Assembly (NCBI RefSeq): GCF_041080675.1
Contig: NZ_CP163520.1
Span: 4,774,001-4,838,000, forward strand
Source of the DNA: Streptomyces sp. cg36
GTDB taxonomy: Bacteria; Actinomycetota; Actinomycetes; Streptomycetales; Streptomycetaceae
Reading direction: 5' to 3'
Length of the DNA: 64,000 bases
Shown: piece after piece, positions 7,554 through 15,595 of the stretch
How positions within the stretch are numbered: position 1 is the stretch's first letter
Layout of the letters: each line of letters begins with the position of its first letter
The notes under the pieces: model-generated
The model's input: only the letters and a program-made list of their open reading frames with translations
Database searches by the model: none
What the model was told of the DNA's origin: nothing
Translations under genes and position numbers: made by a program

Positions 7554-10163
7554 CTACCCGAGGTCGCGGGCCCGGGGGGCCGCGTGGCCCCACAGTGTGG
7601 CGAGCGCCGCGCACACGCACAGCCCCACGAACACCGGCACCCCCGCCCGGGCAAAGGCGGACTGGGCGGCCCAGCCCGTCACCGCCAGCACCCACACCAG
7701 TACCGACGTCACCCGCCAGCGCACCCCCAGCCCCGTCAACGTCACCACGACCAGCCCCAGGCACAGCAGCTGGAGGACGGGCGGCAGCCACCGCTCCGCC
7801 CCGGCGGGCGAGCCCAGCCCGGCCACCTCGCTCAGCATCCGGGCGAGCGGCTCGTGCCACGGTCCGCGCAACGGGTCCGGCCGCACCCCGAGGATCAGCG
7901 GCGCGGTGTGCAGCGCGGCCACGGTCACGCCCAGCGCCGCGGCGAGCAGCGCGGGCCGCGCCCGGCAGAGGGAGACGGCCGCGCTGCACACGACGACGAG
8001 CAGCACTCCGGCGGTGAGCGAGACGGGCGGCAGGGCGGCGAACAACTGGGCGCCGTCGACGCGTTCGGAGCCGATGTCCGCGACACGCGAGAGCGGCACC
8101 CAGAACAGCCCGGCCGCCAGTCCCAGGAGCACCCACAAGGCACCGGCCAGCAGCGACTCATCGGGCCCGCCGGTCTTCCCGGCCCACAGCGACTCGTTGG
8201 GCCCGCCGGTCCTCCCGGCCCACAGCGACTCGTCGGGCCCGCCGGTCCTCCCGGCCCACAGCGCCCCGTCAGCCCCGCCGGTCCTTCCGGCCGGCAGCGC
8301 CCCGTCAGCCCCGCCGGTCCTCCCCGCCCACCGCGCCCCGTCAGGCCCCCCGTCGGGCTCCCCGCCCGGCCCGACCGCCCGCAGCCGCAGGGTGCTGGCG
8401 CTCCCACCGGAGCCGGAGCCGGAGCCGGAGCCCGACACGGCCCCGGCCGACGCCCCGTCAGGCCCCCCGTCCGGCCCGACCGCCCGCAGCCGCAGGGTGC
8501 CGGCGCTCCCACCGGAGCCGGAGCCCGACCCGGCCCCGGCCGACGCCCCGGCCGACGCCCCGGGCACGTACACCGGGATCCCCAGCGCCGGCGTCCCCGT
8601 GTCCAGGCCGCCGCTCAGATACGCGGTCTGGGTGGTCCACCGCGTTCCGTACCCCTTCGCCTCCTCCGCCCGTGCCAGCGCCGCGCGGCGCGCCCACCCG
8701 GTGCCGTACTCCTCGGCCCCGTCCCCGCGCGCCGCCCGTACCGTGGCGCGTCCGGCCAGCGCCGCGCGCAGTCCGGGCGCGGAGACCAGCGCCATCACGG
8801 TCATCGACACCAGGACCGCCCAGCCCGCGCCCTCGATGCCGGTGGTGCGCAGCAGTACCGCCGCGCTGCCGAGCACCAGCGTGCACATGGCGCCCTGGAG
8901 CAGGGCGAGGACACCGGTGCGGCCCTGGACGCGGAGCACCCCGATCCAGAGTTCGACGGCGACCCGGGGCAGCGCGGCGGCGGCGAGCAGCCGCAGCACC
9001 GGGGTGCCGTGCTCGGCGTAGTCGGCGCCGAACGGGGCGAGGATCCGCGGGGCGAAGGCGATCAGGAAGGCGATGACGGGGACCAGCAGCAGCACCATCC
9101 GCCGCAGCGCTCCCCGTACGCCGTCGGCGAGCCGGTCCGGGCTGTGCGAGGCGTGCGCGGTGAGCGAGGAGGCCATGTTGATGGCCATGAACTCCATGGT
9201 CCCGCCCACCGTGTACGCGATGTAGAAGAAGCCGTTCTGCGCCGCGTCGAAGCGGACCGCTACCAGCACCGGCAGCAGGTTGATCATCGCGAGCGAGAAC
9301 AGCGCGCCCACCGAGTCGCCCGCCAGGAAGCGCACGATCTCGCGGGCCTCGGGCACCGGGCGGTCGTGGTCGGCGGCGGCCTGCGCGGGGATCAGCCTGC
9401 GGAAGACCAGCAGGCCGAGCGGCAGGATGGAGAGCGCCATCGCCGCCGCCCAGGAGACGAACACGCCCAGCGTGAGTCCGGCGAACGCGGCGAGCAGCAG
9501 CAGCTTGCCGAGGGAGAAGACCGCGTTGCCGACCGGCACCCACACCGCCTTGCGCAGCCCCGTGAGCACCCCGTCCTGGAGGGTGAGGACCGACCAGGCG
9601 ACGGCGGCGAGGGTGAAGAGGATCCCGGGGCCGGGGCCGCCGAGCGGCGCGTAGGAGGCGCCCCACCGGGGCAGCGTGAGCAGGAAGCCGACGCTGGCCA
9701 CCGCCACCACGCCGGTGCTCGCCAGGTACGCCCGTACCACCAGCGGCCCGGTCGCGCGGCCCGCGCGCGGCACGTAGCGCACCACGGCGCCCATCATGGT
9801 GGTGGCGGCGATCGAGGCGAGCAGCCGCATCGCGGCGATGGCGGCCGAGCCCCGGCCGACCGCCTCCTCGCTGTAGTAGCGGGCCGCGACCAGCCAGAAG
9901 CCGAGGCCGAGCGCGGCCGAGACGGCGGTGGAGAGCATCAGGGCGTAGGCGTTGCGGAACATCGAGTCCCGGCCGTCGGCGGCCCGGTCGGGCGGCGCAC
10001 CTCCGGGCTCGGGGCGCTGCGGCCCGCCTCCGGCCTCCGTGCGCTGCGGCCCACCTGCGGCCTCCGGGTGCTCCGGCCCGCCCCCGGCCTCCGGCCGCCC
10101 CCGCCCGCCCGCCGCCGCGCCGGGTCCCACCGCCCGGTGGGACCCGGAGGTGGTGTCAGACAC
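7554..10163 (-). CDS. Polysaccharide flippase-like protein (Wzx/MATE superfamily) with C-terminal membrane extension
   Basis: 869 residues, far longer than the usual 400-500. Residues 1-70 are Gly/Pro-rich repeats ([22 protein letters not shown]). Residues ~75-490 are a 12-14 segment transporter core beginning [19 protein letters not shown], typical of lipid-linked oligosaccharide flippases. Residues ~520-675 are a Gly/Ser linker with two ~30-residue repeats (each containing TLRLRAVGP) and five 12-residue repeats ([12 protein letters not shown] type). Residues ~680-869 are a second membrane domain similar to the N terminus of the protein at 4212. The gene overlaps the end of the upstream aminotransferase gene by 8 bases, so they are co-transcribed. 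Likely role: export of an undecaprenyl-linked glycan. Confidence 0.75.
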   Translation of the reverse strand: MSDTTSGSHRAVGPGAAAGGRGRPEAGGGPEHPEAAGGPQRTEAGGGPQRPEPGGAPPDRAADGRDSMFRNAYALMLSTAVSAALGLGFWLVAARYYSEEAVGRGSAAIAAMRLLASIAATTMMGAVVRYVPRAGRATGPLVVRAYLASTGVVAVASVGFLLTLPRWGASYAPLGGPGPGILFTLAAVAWSVLTLQDGVLTGLRKAVWVPVGNAVFSLGKLLLLAAFAGLTLGVFVSWAAAMALSILPLGLLVFRRLIPAQAAADHDRPVPEAREIVRFLAGDSVGALFSLAMINLLPVLVAVRFDAAQNGFFYIAYTVGGTMEFMAINMASSLTAHASHSPDRLADGVRGALRRMVLLLVPVIAFLIAFAPRILAPFGADYAEHGTPVLRLLAAAALPRVAVELWIGVLRVQGRTGVLALLQGAMCTLVLGSAAVLLRTTGIEGAGWAVLVSMTVMALVSAPGLRAALAGRATVRAARGDGAEEYGTGWARRAALARAEEAKGYGTRWTTQTAYLSGGLDTGTPALGIPVYVPGASAGASAGAGSGSGSGGSAGTLRLRAVGPDGGPDGASAGAVSGSGSGSGSGGSASTLRLRAVGPGGEPDGGPDGARWAGRTGGADGALPAGRTGGADGALWAGRTGGPDESLWAGRTGGPNESLWAGKTGGPDESLLAGALWVLLGLAAGLFWVPLSRVADIGSERVDGAQLFAALPPVSLTAGVLLVVVCSAAVSLCRARPALLAAALGVTVAALHTAPLILGVRPDPLRGPWHEPLARMLSEVAGLGSPAGAERWLPPVLQLLCLGLVVVTLTGLGVRWRVTSVLVWVLAVTGWAAQSAFARAGVPVFVGLCVCAALATLWGHAAPRARDLG
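8150..8345 (-). repeat. 36-bp tandem repeats encoding a 12-residue repeat in the flippase linker
   Basis: About five diverged 36-base units, each encoding a variant of [12 protein letters not shown], lie in frame in the linker between the transporter core and the C-terminal membrane domain. The least similar copies are at the N-terminal side ([12 protein letters not shown]). Confidence 0.85.
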
Positions 10164-11343
10164 CGCCGGGGCCGCCTCTCGCGGGCCGGGTCCCGGACTC
10201 CGCCAGCACCCGCAGGGCCCGGTCGGCCCGGAGGGGGTCGACGGGCAGTGCGTGCGCGGCGAACCAGCGGGCGGCCTCCGGGGCGGGCGAGGGCTCGGTG
10301 AACGCGGCGCCCGCGTAGTCGTCCAGCGGCGGGTCGTAGAGGTAGCCGACGGGGATCCGGGCCCGGGCGAGCGCGGCCCGCGCCGCGTCCCGGTCCTCGA
10401 CCAGCAGCGGCACCCGGAACAGCGGCTGCACGGGTCCGGGGCCGGGCCGCGCCCACGGGCTGGCCAGCAGGGTCCGGGTCCCGGCGAGGTGGCGGGCGAG
10501 CACGTCGTCCAGGCGCGCCAGCTTCCGCCCGATCCGGGCCCTGCGGGGGCCGCCCGCGTCCGTGCGGTAGTCGTGCAGGTCCACCCGGACCCAGGAGTGG
10601 AAGGCGTCCAGCGCGGGCGCGGCGGCGACGGCCCGGCCGAGCGCGTCGGGTCTGAGCGGCATCCGGATGTCCGCGCGCTCCTGGCGTCCGAGCATCCGCA
10701 GCACCGCCCACGCGGCGGGTGCGAGCCGCAGTCCGCGCACGGCGGCCTCCGCGTACGGTCGCGCCCAGTAGGCGAGTTCGGCGGTGCGGCGCGGGGGTTC
10801 CAGGAGCGCGTCGCGGGACTTGGCGAGCGCCTCGCGCAGTCCGGGGTCGGCGACGGCGAGGAAGCCGCCCGCCTTGGCGGCGGTGTGCTTGGAGAGCGAG
10901 AAGACGGCGGCGTCGCCGAAGGTGCCGACGGGCCGTCCCGCCACCTCGCTGCCGATGGCGTGGGCCGCGTCCTCGATGAGCGCGATGCCCGACCGGTCGC
11001 AGCGGGCGCGCAGCGCGGGCGCCGGGTCGGGGTTGCCGTACAGATTGGTGGTGAGGACGGCGGACAGGCCGCGCCAGGTCTCCTCGGGGACGGCGGCGGC
11101 GTCGAGGGAGCCGTCGCGCGGGTCGAGCGGGGCCTGGACGGGCCGCAGTCCGGCCGCGAGCACCACGAAGAGGATGACGTCGTCGTTGACGGGCGACATC
11201 AGCACCCGGCCGCCGGGCGGGCACCAGTGGCGCAGGGCCACGTACAGTCCGAGGCGGCAGGAGGGCACGTACAGGCACTCCCGTCCGAGCCGGTCCCGCA
11301 TGGTCCGTTCCAGCGCCGCGCACGACGTGGTCCCGTACGGCAT
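10156..11343 (-). CDS. DegT/DnrJ/EryC1-family PLP-dependent protein
   Basis: 395 residues from ATG at 11343 (GGGGGGA upstream). A TTG at 11409 is in frame but sits directly against a terminator hairpin and has no ribosome site. The fold-type I features are present: SCRLGLYVALRHW near the N terminus, LIEDAAHAIGSE (Asp that contacts the PLP ring), and FSLSKHTAAKAGG with Lys152 as the Schiff-base lysine. Family members aminate keto-sugars or act as dehydratases in nucleotide-sugar pathways. Position directly before, and overlapping, a flippase gene suggests a role in making or modifying the exported glycan. Confidence 0.8.
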   Translation of the reverse strand: MPYGTTSCAALERTMRDRLGRECLYVPSCRLGLYVALRHWCPPGGRVLMSPVNDDVILFVVLAAGLRPVQAPLDPRDGSLDAAAVPEETWRGLSAVLTTNLYGNPDPAPALRARCDRSGIALIEDAAHAIGSEVAGRPVGTFGDAAVFSLSKHTAAKAGGFLAVADPGLREALAKSRDALLEPPRRTAELAYWARPYAEAAVRGLRLAPAAWAVLRMLGRQERADIRMPLRPDALGRAVAAAPALDAFHSWVRVDLHDYRTDAGGPRRARIGRKLARLDDVLARHLAGTRTLLASPWARPGPGPVQPLFRVPLLVEDRDAARAALARARIPVGYLYDPPLDDYAGAAFTEPSPAPEAARWFAAHALPVDPLRADRALRVLAESGTRPARGGPGGV

Positions 11344-11413
11344 GAGTCCCCCCAGACCCGCGGTTGCCCCGTCGCTCAATGTGACCCAGTCCGCACGGTT
11401 CGTCAACAACGCC

Positions 11414-11444
11414 GACGGCCCGTCCCCGGAAGGGACGGGCCGTC
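11414..11444 (-). terminator. Rho-independent-like hairpin after the sigma factor gene
   Basis: A perfect 13-bp stem (11414-11426 with 11432-11444) closes a CGGAA loop. It lies 26 bases after the sigma factor stop and before the DegT start, so it separates the two - strand transcription units. No U-tract follows, as is usual in Streptomyces. Confidence 0.8.
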
Positions 11445-11469
11445 GTACAGGCGTGCCCGGGCGGGCGCC

Positions 11470-12342
11470 TCACTCTTCGAGCGTGAGGCCCCTGCGCAGC
11501 TGTGACAGGGTGCGCGCCAGCAGCCGGGAGACGTGCATCTGGGAGATGCCGAGCTCCTCGCCGATCTCGGACTGCGTCATGTTGGCGACGAACCGCAGCG
11601 ACAGGATCTTCCGGTCCCGGGGCGGGAGTTCGGCGATCAGCGGCTTCAACGACTCGATGTACTCGACGCCTTCGAGGTCGTGGTCCTCGTAGCCGATGCG
11701 GTCCGAGAGCGCGCCCTCGGTGTCGTCCTCCTCGGGCTGGGCGTCCAGCGAGCTCGCGGTGTACGCGTTGCTCGCCGCCATTCCCTCGACGACCTCTTCC
11801 TTGCTGATGCCCAGGCGCTCGGCGAGCTCGCCCACCGTCGGTGCGCGGTCCAGTTGCTGGGCGAGTTCGTCGCCCGCCTTGGCCAGGTCCAGCCGGAGTT
11901 CCTGGAGGCGCCGGGGGACCCGGACCGACCAGGAGGTGTCGCGGAAGAAGCGCTTGATCTCGCCGATGATGGTCGGCATCGCGAAGGTCGGGAACTCGAC
12001 GCCTCTGTCGTACTCGAAGCGGTCGATGGCCTTGATGAGGCCGATGGTGCCGACCTGGATGATGTCCTCCATCGGCTCGCTGCGGGAGCGGAACCGGGAG
12101 GCGGCGAACTTGACCAGGGCCAGGTTCAGTTCGACGAGCGTGTTGCGTACGTAGGAGTACGCGTGGGTGCCCTCTTCCAGCGAGTCGAGCCGGGCGAAGA
12201 GCGTCTTCGACAGGGCCCGCGCGTCGAGCGGGGCGATCTCCTCGTAGGGAGGGATCTCCGGAAGGCCGTCGAGTCCCTCGATCGGGGTGTGCGGTACGTG
12301 CGTTGCCGACGTATCCACGGATTCGTCGAGCCGGGGTGACAT
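11470..12342 (-). CDS. RNA polymerase sigma factor, SigB/SigF/SigG subfamily
   Basis: 290 residues from ATG at 12342, with GGAGGAG upstream; longer readings to 12444 lack support. Region 2 is complete (LVKFAASRF, EPMEDIIQVGTIGLIKAID, FEYDRGVEFPTFAMP), followed by region 3 (RRLQELRLDLAKAGDEL, TVGELAERLGISKEEV) and region 4 (LPPRDRKILSLRF, TQSEIGEELGISQMHVSRL). These place it among alternative stress and differentiation sigmas held by HATPase anti-sigma factors. The divergent STAS and HATPase genes are its obvious regulators. From memory, the neighbourhood resembles sigI/arsI/prsI of S. coelicolor (osmotic stress), but I do not assign the name. Confidence 0.9.
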   Translation of the reverse strand: MSPRLDESVDTSATHVPHTPIEGLDGLPEIPPYEEIAPLDARALSKTLFARLDSLEEGTHAYSYVRNTLVELNLALVKFAASRFRSRSEPMEDIIQVGTIGLIKAIDRFEYDRGVEFPTFAMPTIIGEIKRFFRDTSWSVRVPRRLQELRLDLAKAGDELAQQLDRAPTVGELAERLGISKEEVVEGMAASNAYTASSLDAQPEEDDTEGALSDRIGYEDHDLEGVEYIESLKPLIAELPPRDRKILSLRFVANMTQSEIGEELGISQMHVSRLLARTLSQLRRGLTLEE

Positions 12343-12709
12343 GGGTCTCCTCCATCGTTCTCGGCATATGGCCGCCGATGCCCATACGTGGCGATGCGGT
12401 GTGCGGCGCCTCCATGGCCGGTCGTGGTGAATGGCTGTCCCCACTACCCCTACCCGCTTTGGTCATGCCACCGCAAGGTTGGATTGTCCTTATATGTCCA
12501 CTTCGTAGCGGTGTTTGGCTTCCGGCGGGCGTAGGGAAGGCGTAGTGTTCTCGGGGAGTCCGCGTGTACGGAGCCCTCTGTGGCGATGTGTGCGGAGAGG
12601 TGCGTCACGTGTGACGGGGAGCACGGCGCCCGCACTTGACGGACCACGCGAACCGACCGGGTGCACCACTCACGGTCACCACGGCGAACCACGGCGAAGA
12701 GGGACGGGC
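12343..12709. promoter_or_regulatory. Divergent regulatory region of the sigma/anti-sigma module, with a SigB-type promoter candidate
   Basis: This 367-base gap contains no supported ORF. On the + strand GTTT (12513-12516) and GGGAAG (12534-12539) match the -35 and -10 of promoters read by SigB/SigF-type factors (GTTT, GGGTAT/GGGAAT). They lie about 170 bases before the STAS gene, which suggests feedback control by the divergent sigma factor. A less complete GGGTAG pair on the - strand lies before the sigma gene, without a matching -35. Confidence 0.4.
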
Positions 12710-13078
12710 ATGGACCGCGGCACGGTCGGCAGCGCGAATCGGGGCCGCCTGAAAGTCGGCGTCCGCTCGCAGGGCCGCAGCGAGATCTTCACGCCCGTGG
12801 GCGAACTGGACCACCACACCGCCGACCTCCTGCGCGAGCCGCTGGAGCGCGCGGTCGAGGCGGGCCGCACCCGGCTGGTGGTCGACTGCTCCCGGCTGGA
12901 GTTCTGCGACTCGACCGGGCTGAACGTGCTGCTGGGCGCCCGGCTGAAGGCCGAGGCGGACGGCGGCGGGGTCCATCTGTCGGGCATGCTCCCGGTGGTG
13001 GCCCGCGTCTTCGAGATCACCGGAGCGGAAGCGGTCTTCACCGTGCATGATTCGCTCGAAGACGCACTGGACGACTGA
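12710..13078 (+). CDS. STAS-domain anti-anti-sigma factor
   Basis: 122 residues from ATG at 12710 (GAGGG upstream); an upstream in-frame ATG would add 65 non-conserved residues. The STAS fold is clear: VGELDHHTADLLREPL, then RLVVDCSRLEFCDSTGLNVL. Ser68 in the DST motif is the residue that the cognate anti-sigma kinase phosphorylates. In the family, the unphosphorylated form binds the HATPase anti-sigma factor and frees sigma. The HATPase gene follows 80 bases later on the same strand and the sigma gene is divergent. Confidence 0.9.
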   Translation: MDRGTVGSANRGRLKVGVRSQGRSEIFTPVGELDHHTADLLREPLERAVEAGRTRLVVDCSRLEFCDSTGLNVLLGARLKAEADGGGVHLSGMLPVVARVFEITGAEAVFTVHDSLEDALDD

Positions 13079-13158
13079 CCCGCCCGCGGCGGGGCAGGAG
13101 ACCAGACTCAAGACGTTGGTGATTCAGGCATTCGGTGAATCGGTGAGGTGAAGCGCTG

Positions 13159-13632
13159 ATGAGCACCACCCGGCAGCATCCGCCGGGCGACCGCGGGCCC
13201 GAGCCGGACGGGGCTGCTCCGGTCGCGGCGTCGCGTGTCCTCGCCCTGTACGGAGCGAGCGGAATCGTGCCGCTCGCACGGGACTTCACCCGGCAGGCGC
13301 TGCACGACTGGGGCTGGCTCCCGGCCGCCACCGCCGACCGGCGCGCCGCCGCCGAGGACGTCCTGCTCGTCGTCTCCGAGCTGGTCACCAACGCCTGTCT
13401 GCACGCCGAGGGCCCCGAGGAGCTGCGGGTGGTGTGCGCCCCGAAGGTGCTCCGCCTCGAAGTCACCGACCGCGGCGCCGGACAGCCCGCGCCGCGCACC
13501 CCGCACCGCGCGGGCCGCCCCGGCGGGCACGGCATGTTCATCGTGCAGCGCCTCTGTCTGGACTGGGGCGTCGTGCGCACCCCCGGCGTCCCGGGCAAGA
13601 CGGTCTGGGCGGAGCTGGCCGCCCCGGCGTAA
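13159..13632 (+). CDS. HATPase-domain anti-sigma factor / serine kinase (RsbW/SpoIIAB-like)
   Basis: 157 residues; ATG with GGTGAGGTGA upstream. The GHKL ATPase boxes are intact: SELVTNACLHAEG (N box, Glu74 and Asn78), VTDRGAGQP (G1) and RPGGHGMFIVQRL (G2). Such proteins bind a SigB/SigF-type sigma factor and phosphorylate the STAS partner. The first ~25 residues are a Pro/Gly-rich tail. The stop codon lies within the first unit of a 15-bp repeat array, so changes in that array could alter the C terminus. Confidence 0.88.
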   Translation: MSTTRQHPPGDRGPEPDGAAPVAASRVLALYGASGIVPLARDFTRQALHDWGWLPAATADRRAAAEDVLLVVSELVTNACLHAEGPEELRVVCAPKVLRLEVTDRGAGQPAPRTPHRAGRPGGHGMFIVQRLCLDWGVVRTPGVPGKTVWAELAAPA

Positions 13633-13718
13633 CGCGCCGAGACGTATCGCACCCGCGCGTGTCGCGCCCAGGAGTATCGCACCCAGGCATGTCGCACCCA
13701 GGCGTAACGCGCCGCGGG
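13629..13718. repeat. 15-bp tandem repeat array, six units
   Basis: Six consecutive 15-base units (type GTATCGCACCCAGGC) run from 13629 to 13718 with no phase slip. The first contains the TAA of the anti-sigma gene. The rest of the 314-base gap up to 13946 shows no gene; the promoter of the secreted-protein operon presumably lies in its last 100 bases, which include an AT-richer stretch near 13880-13920. Confidence 0.9.
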
Positions 13719-13946
13719 CCACGCGCCCCGGGCGCGGGGCCGTCCGGCCGCGGGCCGGCGGGGCCCGCCTTCCCGCCCCCTCGCGAGGTGCCGTGCCGCA
13801 GCGCCGTACCGCACCACACTCGCCACTCCCGTGCGTCATCCACCCTGTTGTGTCTCTTCCCTCCGCAAGGTCCCCGGCGTACCTTGACGCCAAATCTGAT
13901 GTGCCGTCAGTAACTTGAACGGCCTCGGGCACGAGGGAAATTCGAG

Positions 13947-14600
13947 GTGTCGTACGTGTCGTACCAGAAGCGGACAGCCCGCGCGCTGGCGGCGGCCGTG
14001 GCGGGCCCGGTGCTGGTGCTGGCCGCCCCGGCCGCCCACGCCGACGTCGTGGACGTCAACTACAACTGCCAGACGCCGATCGGACCCAAGAGCGCGGTGT
14101 CGCCGATCGACATCAAGGCCGTCAAGAGCGGCGGCGCCTACCGGCTCACCATGTCGTTCCAGAAGGGCGTCTCCTCCAGCCCGGTCGCCCTGGGCGCGGG
14201 CGCCATGAGCCCCAGCGCCGTCATCAGGCTGGGCGGCGCCGACCGGGGCACGGTCGCCGTCTCCGGGCCGTCCAACACGGCCGAGATCCCCGCCAACAGC
14301 CCCATCAAGATCAGCGACTTGAGCGGTACGTACACCCCGAAGGCGTCCGGCAGGGCGACGCTCACCGCCTCCGTCCTCACCATCAAGGCGCTCGGCACGG
14401 TCACCACCTGCACCCCGGGCAACAACCCCGGCCCCTCGCTGGCGCTGGACGTCACCGGCAGCGCGGGCGCCGAGACGCTGCCCAAGACCGGACCGCTGGA
14501 CTCGACGGTGGCGCTCGGCACGCTCGGCGGCACGGTCCTGCTGACCGGCGCGGCCGGGGTGCTGTGGCTGACCCGGCGCGGACAGCGCGCACACGGCTGA
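13947..14600 (+). CDS. Secreted Ig-like surface protein with C-terminal LPKTG sorting signal
   Basis: 217 residues; GTG start with GAGGGA upstream. A signal peptide (basic start, ALAAAVAGPVLVLAAPAAHA) is followed by a ~140-residue beta-rich domain containing VNYNCQTP, YRLTMSFQKG, LSGTYTPKASG and a second Cys in TTCTPG, probably disulphide-linked. The C terminus is a textbook sorting signal: LPKTG, a hydrophobic segment and RRGQRAHG. Sortase attachment to peptidoglycan is therefore expected; no sortase gene is in the window. The domain is repeated in the fourth gene of this run (16623-18074). It starts a four-gene set with short gaps. Confidence 0.8.
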   Translation: MSYVSYQKRTARALAAAVAGPVLVLAAPAAHADVVDVNYNCQTPIGPKSAVSPIDIKAVKSGGAYRLTMSFQKGVSSSPVALGAGAMSPSAVIRLGGADRGTVAVSGPSNTAEIPANSPIKISDLSGTYTPKASGRATLTASVLTIKALGTVTTCTPGNNPGPSLALDVTGSAGAETLPKTGPLDSTVALGTLGGTVLLTGAAGVLWLTRRGQRAHG

Positions 14601-14680
14601 ACCGGCCCCGCACCACGGGGCCGGGCCGACACGGGCGCCCGCACGCGCCGCACGCCGCACCGCTCGACCGGGAGCCGCCG

Positions 14681-15595
14681 ATGCCGCCACGACCGATCCG
14701 CCTGGCCGCCCGCGCGGCGGCCCTGGCCCTGACCGCCCTGCCCGTGCTGCCCGCCACCGCCGCCCGCGCGGCGGACGGGCCGTGGAGCGCCGCGCCCGCC
14801 TCCGGCGGCGCCGGCCGGCCGTACTTCTATCTGGAGGGCGCGCCCGGTTCCGTCCTGGAGGACCGGCTCGCGCTGACCAACCCCACCGGGCGACCGCTCA
14901 CCCTGCGGCTGCGCGGGGCGCCCGCCGACGGCGGCGGTCCGCGCGCGGGCGGCGATCCCTGGCTCGCGCTCGCCGTGCCCGAGGTGCGGGTCCCGCCGCG
15001 CACGCGCGCCGAGGTGCCGTTCGCGGTGACCGTTCCGGCGACCGCGCCGCCCGGCGACCGCGCGAGCGCCCTGGTGGTCTCCGGCGACGGCCGAGAGAGC
15101 ACGGTACGGCTGCGCGTACGGGTGGCGGGCCCGACGCTCGCGGCGCTCACCGTCGAGGACGTCCACCTCGACAAGGCCCGCTCCCGGATCCGGTACGCCC
15201 TGGTCAACCGGGGCAACACCACCCTGGCCCCGCGCCTTGAGGTGCGGTCCGACGGGCTCCTCGGCGCCGCGTCGCACCACCCGGCCCGCCCGCTCGCGGT
15301 GGAACTCGCGCCCGGCCGGCGCGTCGAGCTGACCGAACCCTGGCACCCGCCCGCCGTCGACCGCGTCCGGGTGCGCCTGACGGTGACGGCGGCCGGGGGA
15401 GCGCGCGGCGAGGCGTCCGCCTCGGCCGTGTGCGTGCCCGGGACCCTGGTGGCGGGCGCGGGCGCGGGCGCGCTGGCGGCCGGGGCGGGTGGCGCCCTGT
15501 GGTGGGCGCGGCGGCGACGGGCCCGGCCCGGACCCGTACCGCCCGCCGCGGCGCAGGCCGCCCCTGGACCGGTGACGACGGGAGCGGTGTCGTGA
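14681..15595 (+). CDS. Secreted/membrane-anchored beta-sandwich protein
   Basis: 304 residues; ATG with GGGAG six bases upstream. Features in order: signal peptide (LAARAAALALTALPVLPATAARA), one or two Ig-like domains (YFYLEGAPGSVLEDRLALTNPTGRP, VRVPPRTRAEVPFAVTVPATAPPG, ALVNRGNTTLAPRLEVR) and one C-terminal transmembrane helix ending in WWARRRRARPG. This layout recalls the DUF916/WxL-interacting and COG1470 type, which bind surface proteins. It lacks a sorting motif, so it is held by the helix. Its stop overlaps the next GTG by 4 bases. Function is unknown; association with the neighbouring anchored proteins is inferred. Confidence 0.65.
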   Translation: MPPRPIRLAARAAALALTALPVLPATAARAADGPWSAAPASGGAGRPYFYLEGAPGSVLEDRLALTNPTGRPLTLRLRGAPADGGGPRAGGDPWLALAVPEVRVPPRTRAEVPFAVTVPATAPPGDRASALVVSGDGRESTVRLRVRVAGPTLAALTVEDVHLDKARSRIRYALVNRGNTTLAPRLEVRSDGLLGAASHHPARPLAVELAPGRRVELTEPWHPPAVDRVRVRLTVTAAGGARGEASASAVCVPGTLVAGAGAGALAAGAGGALWWARRRRARPGPVPPAAAQAAPGPVTTGAVS

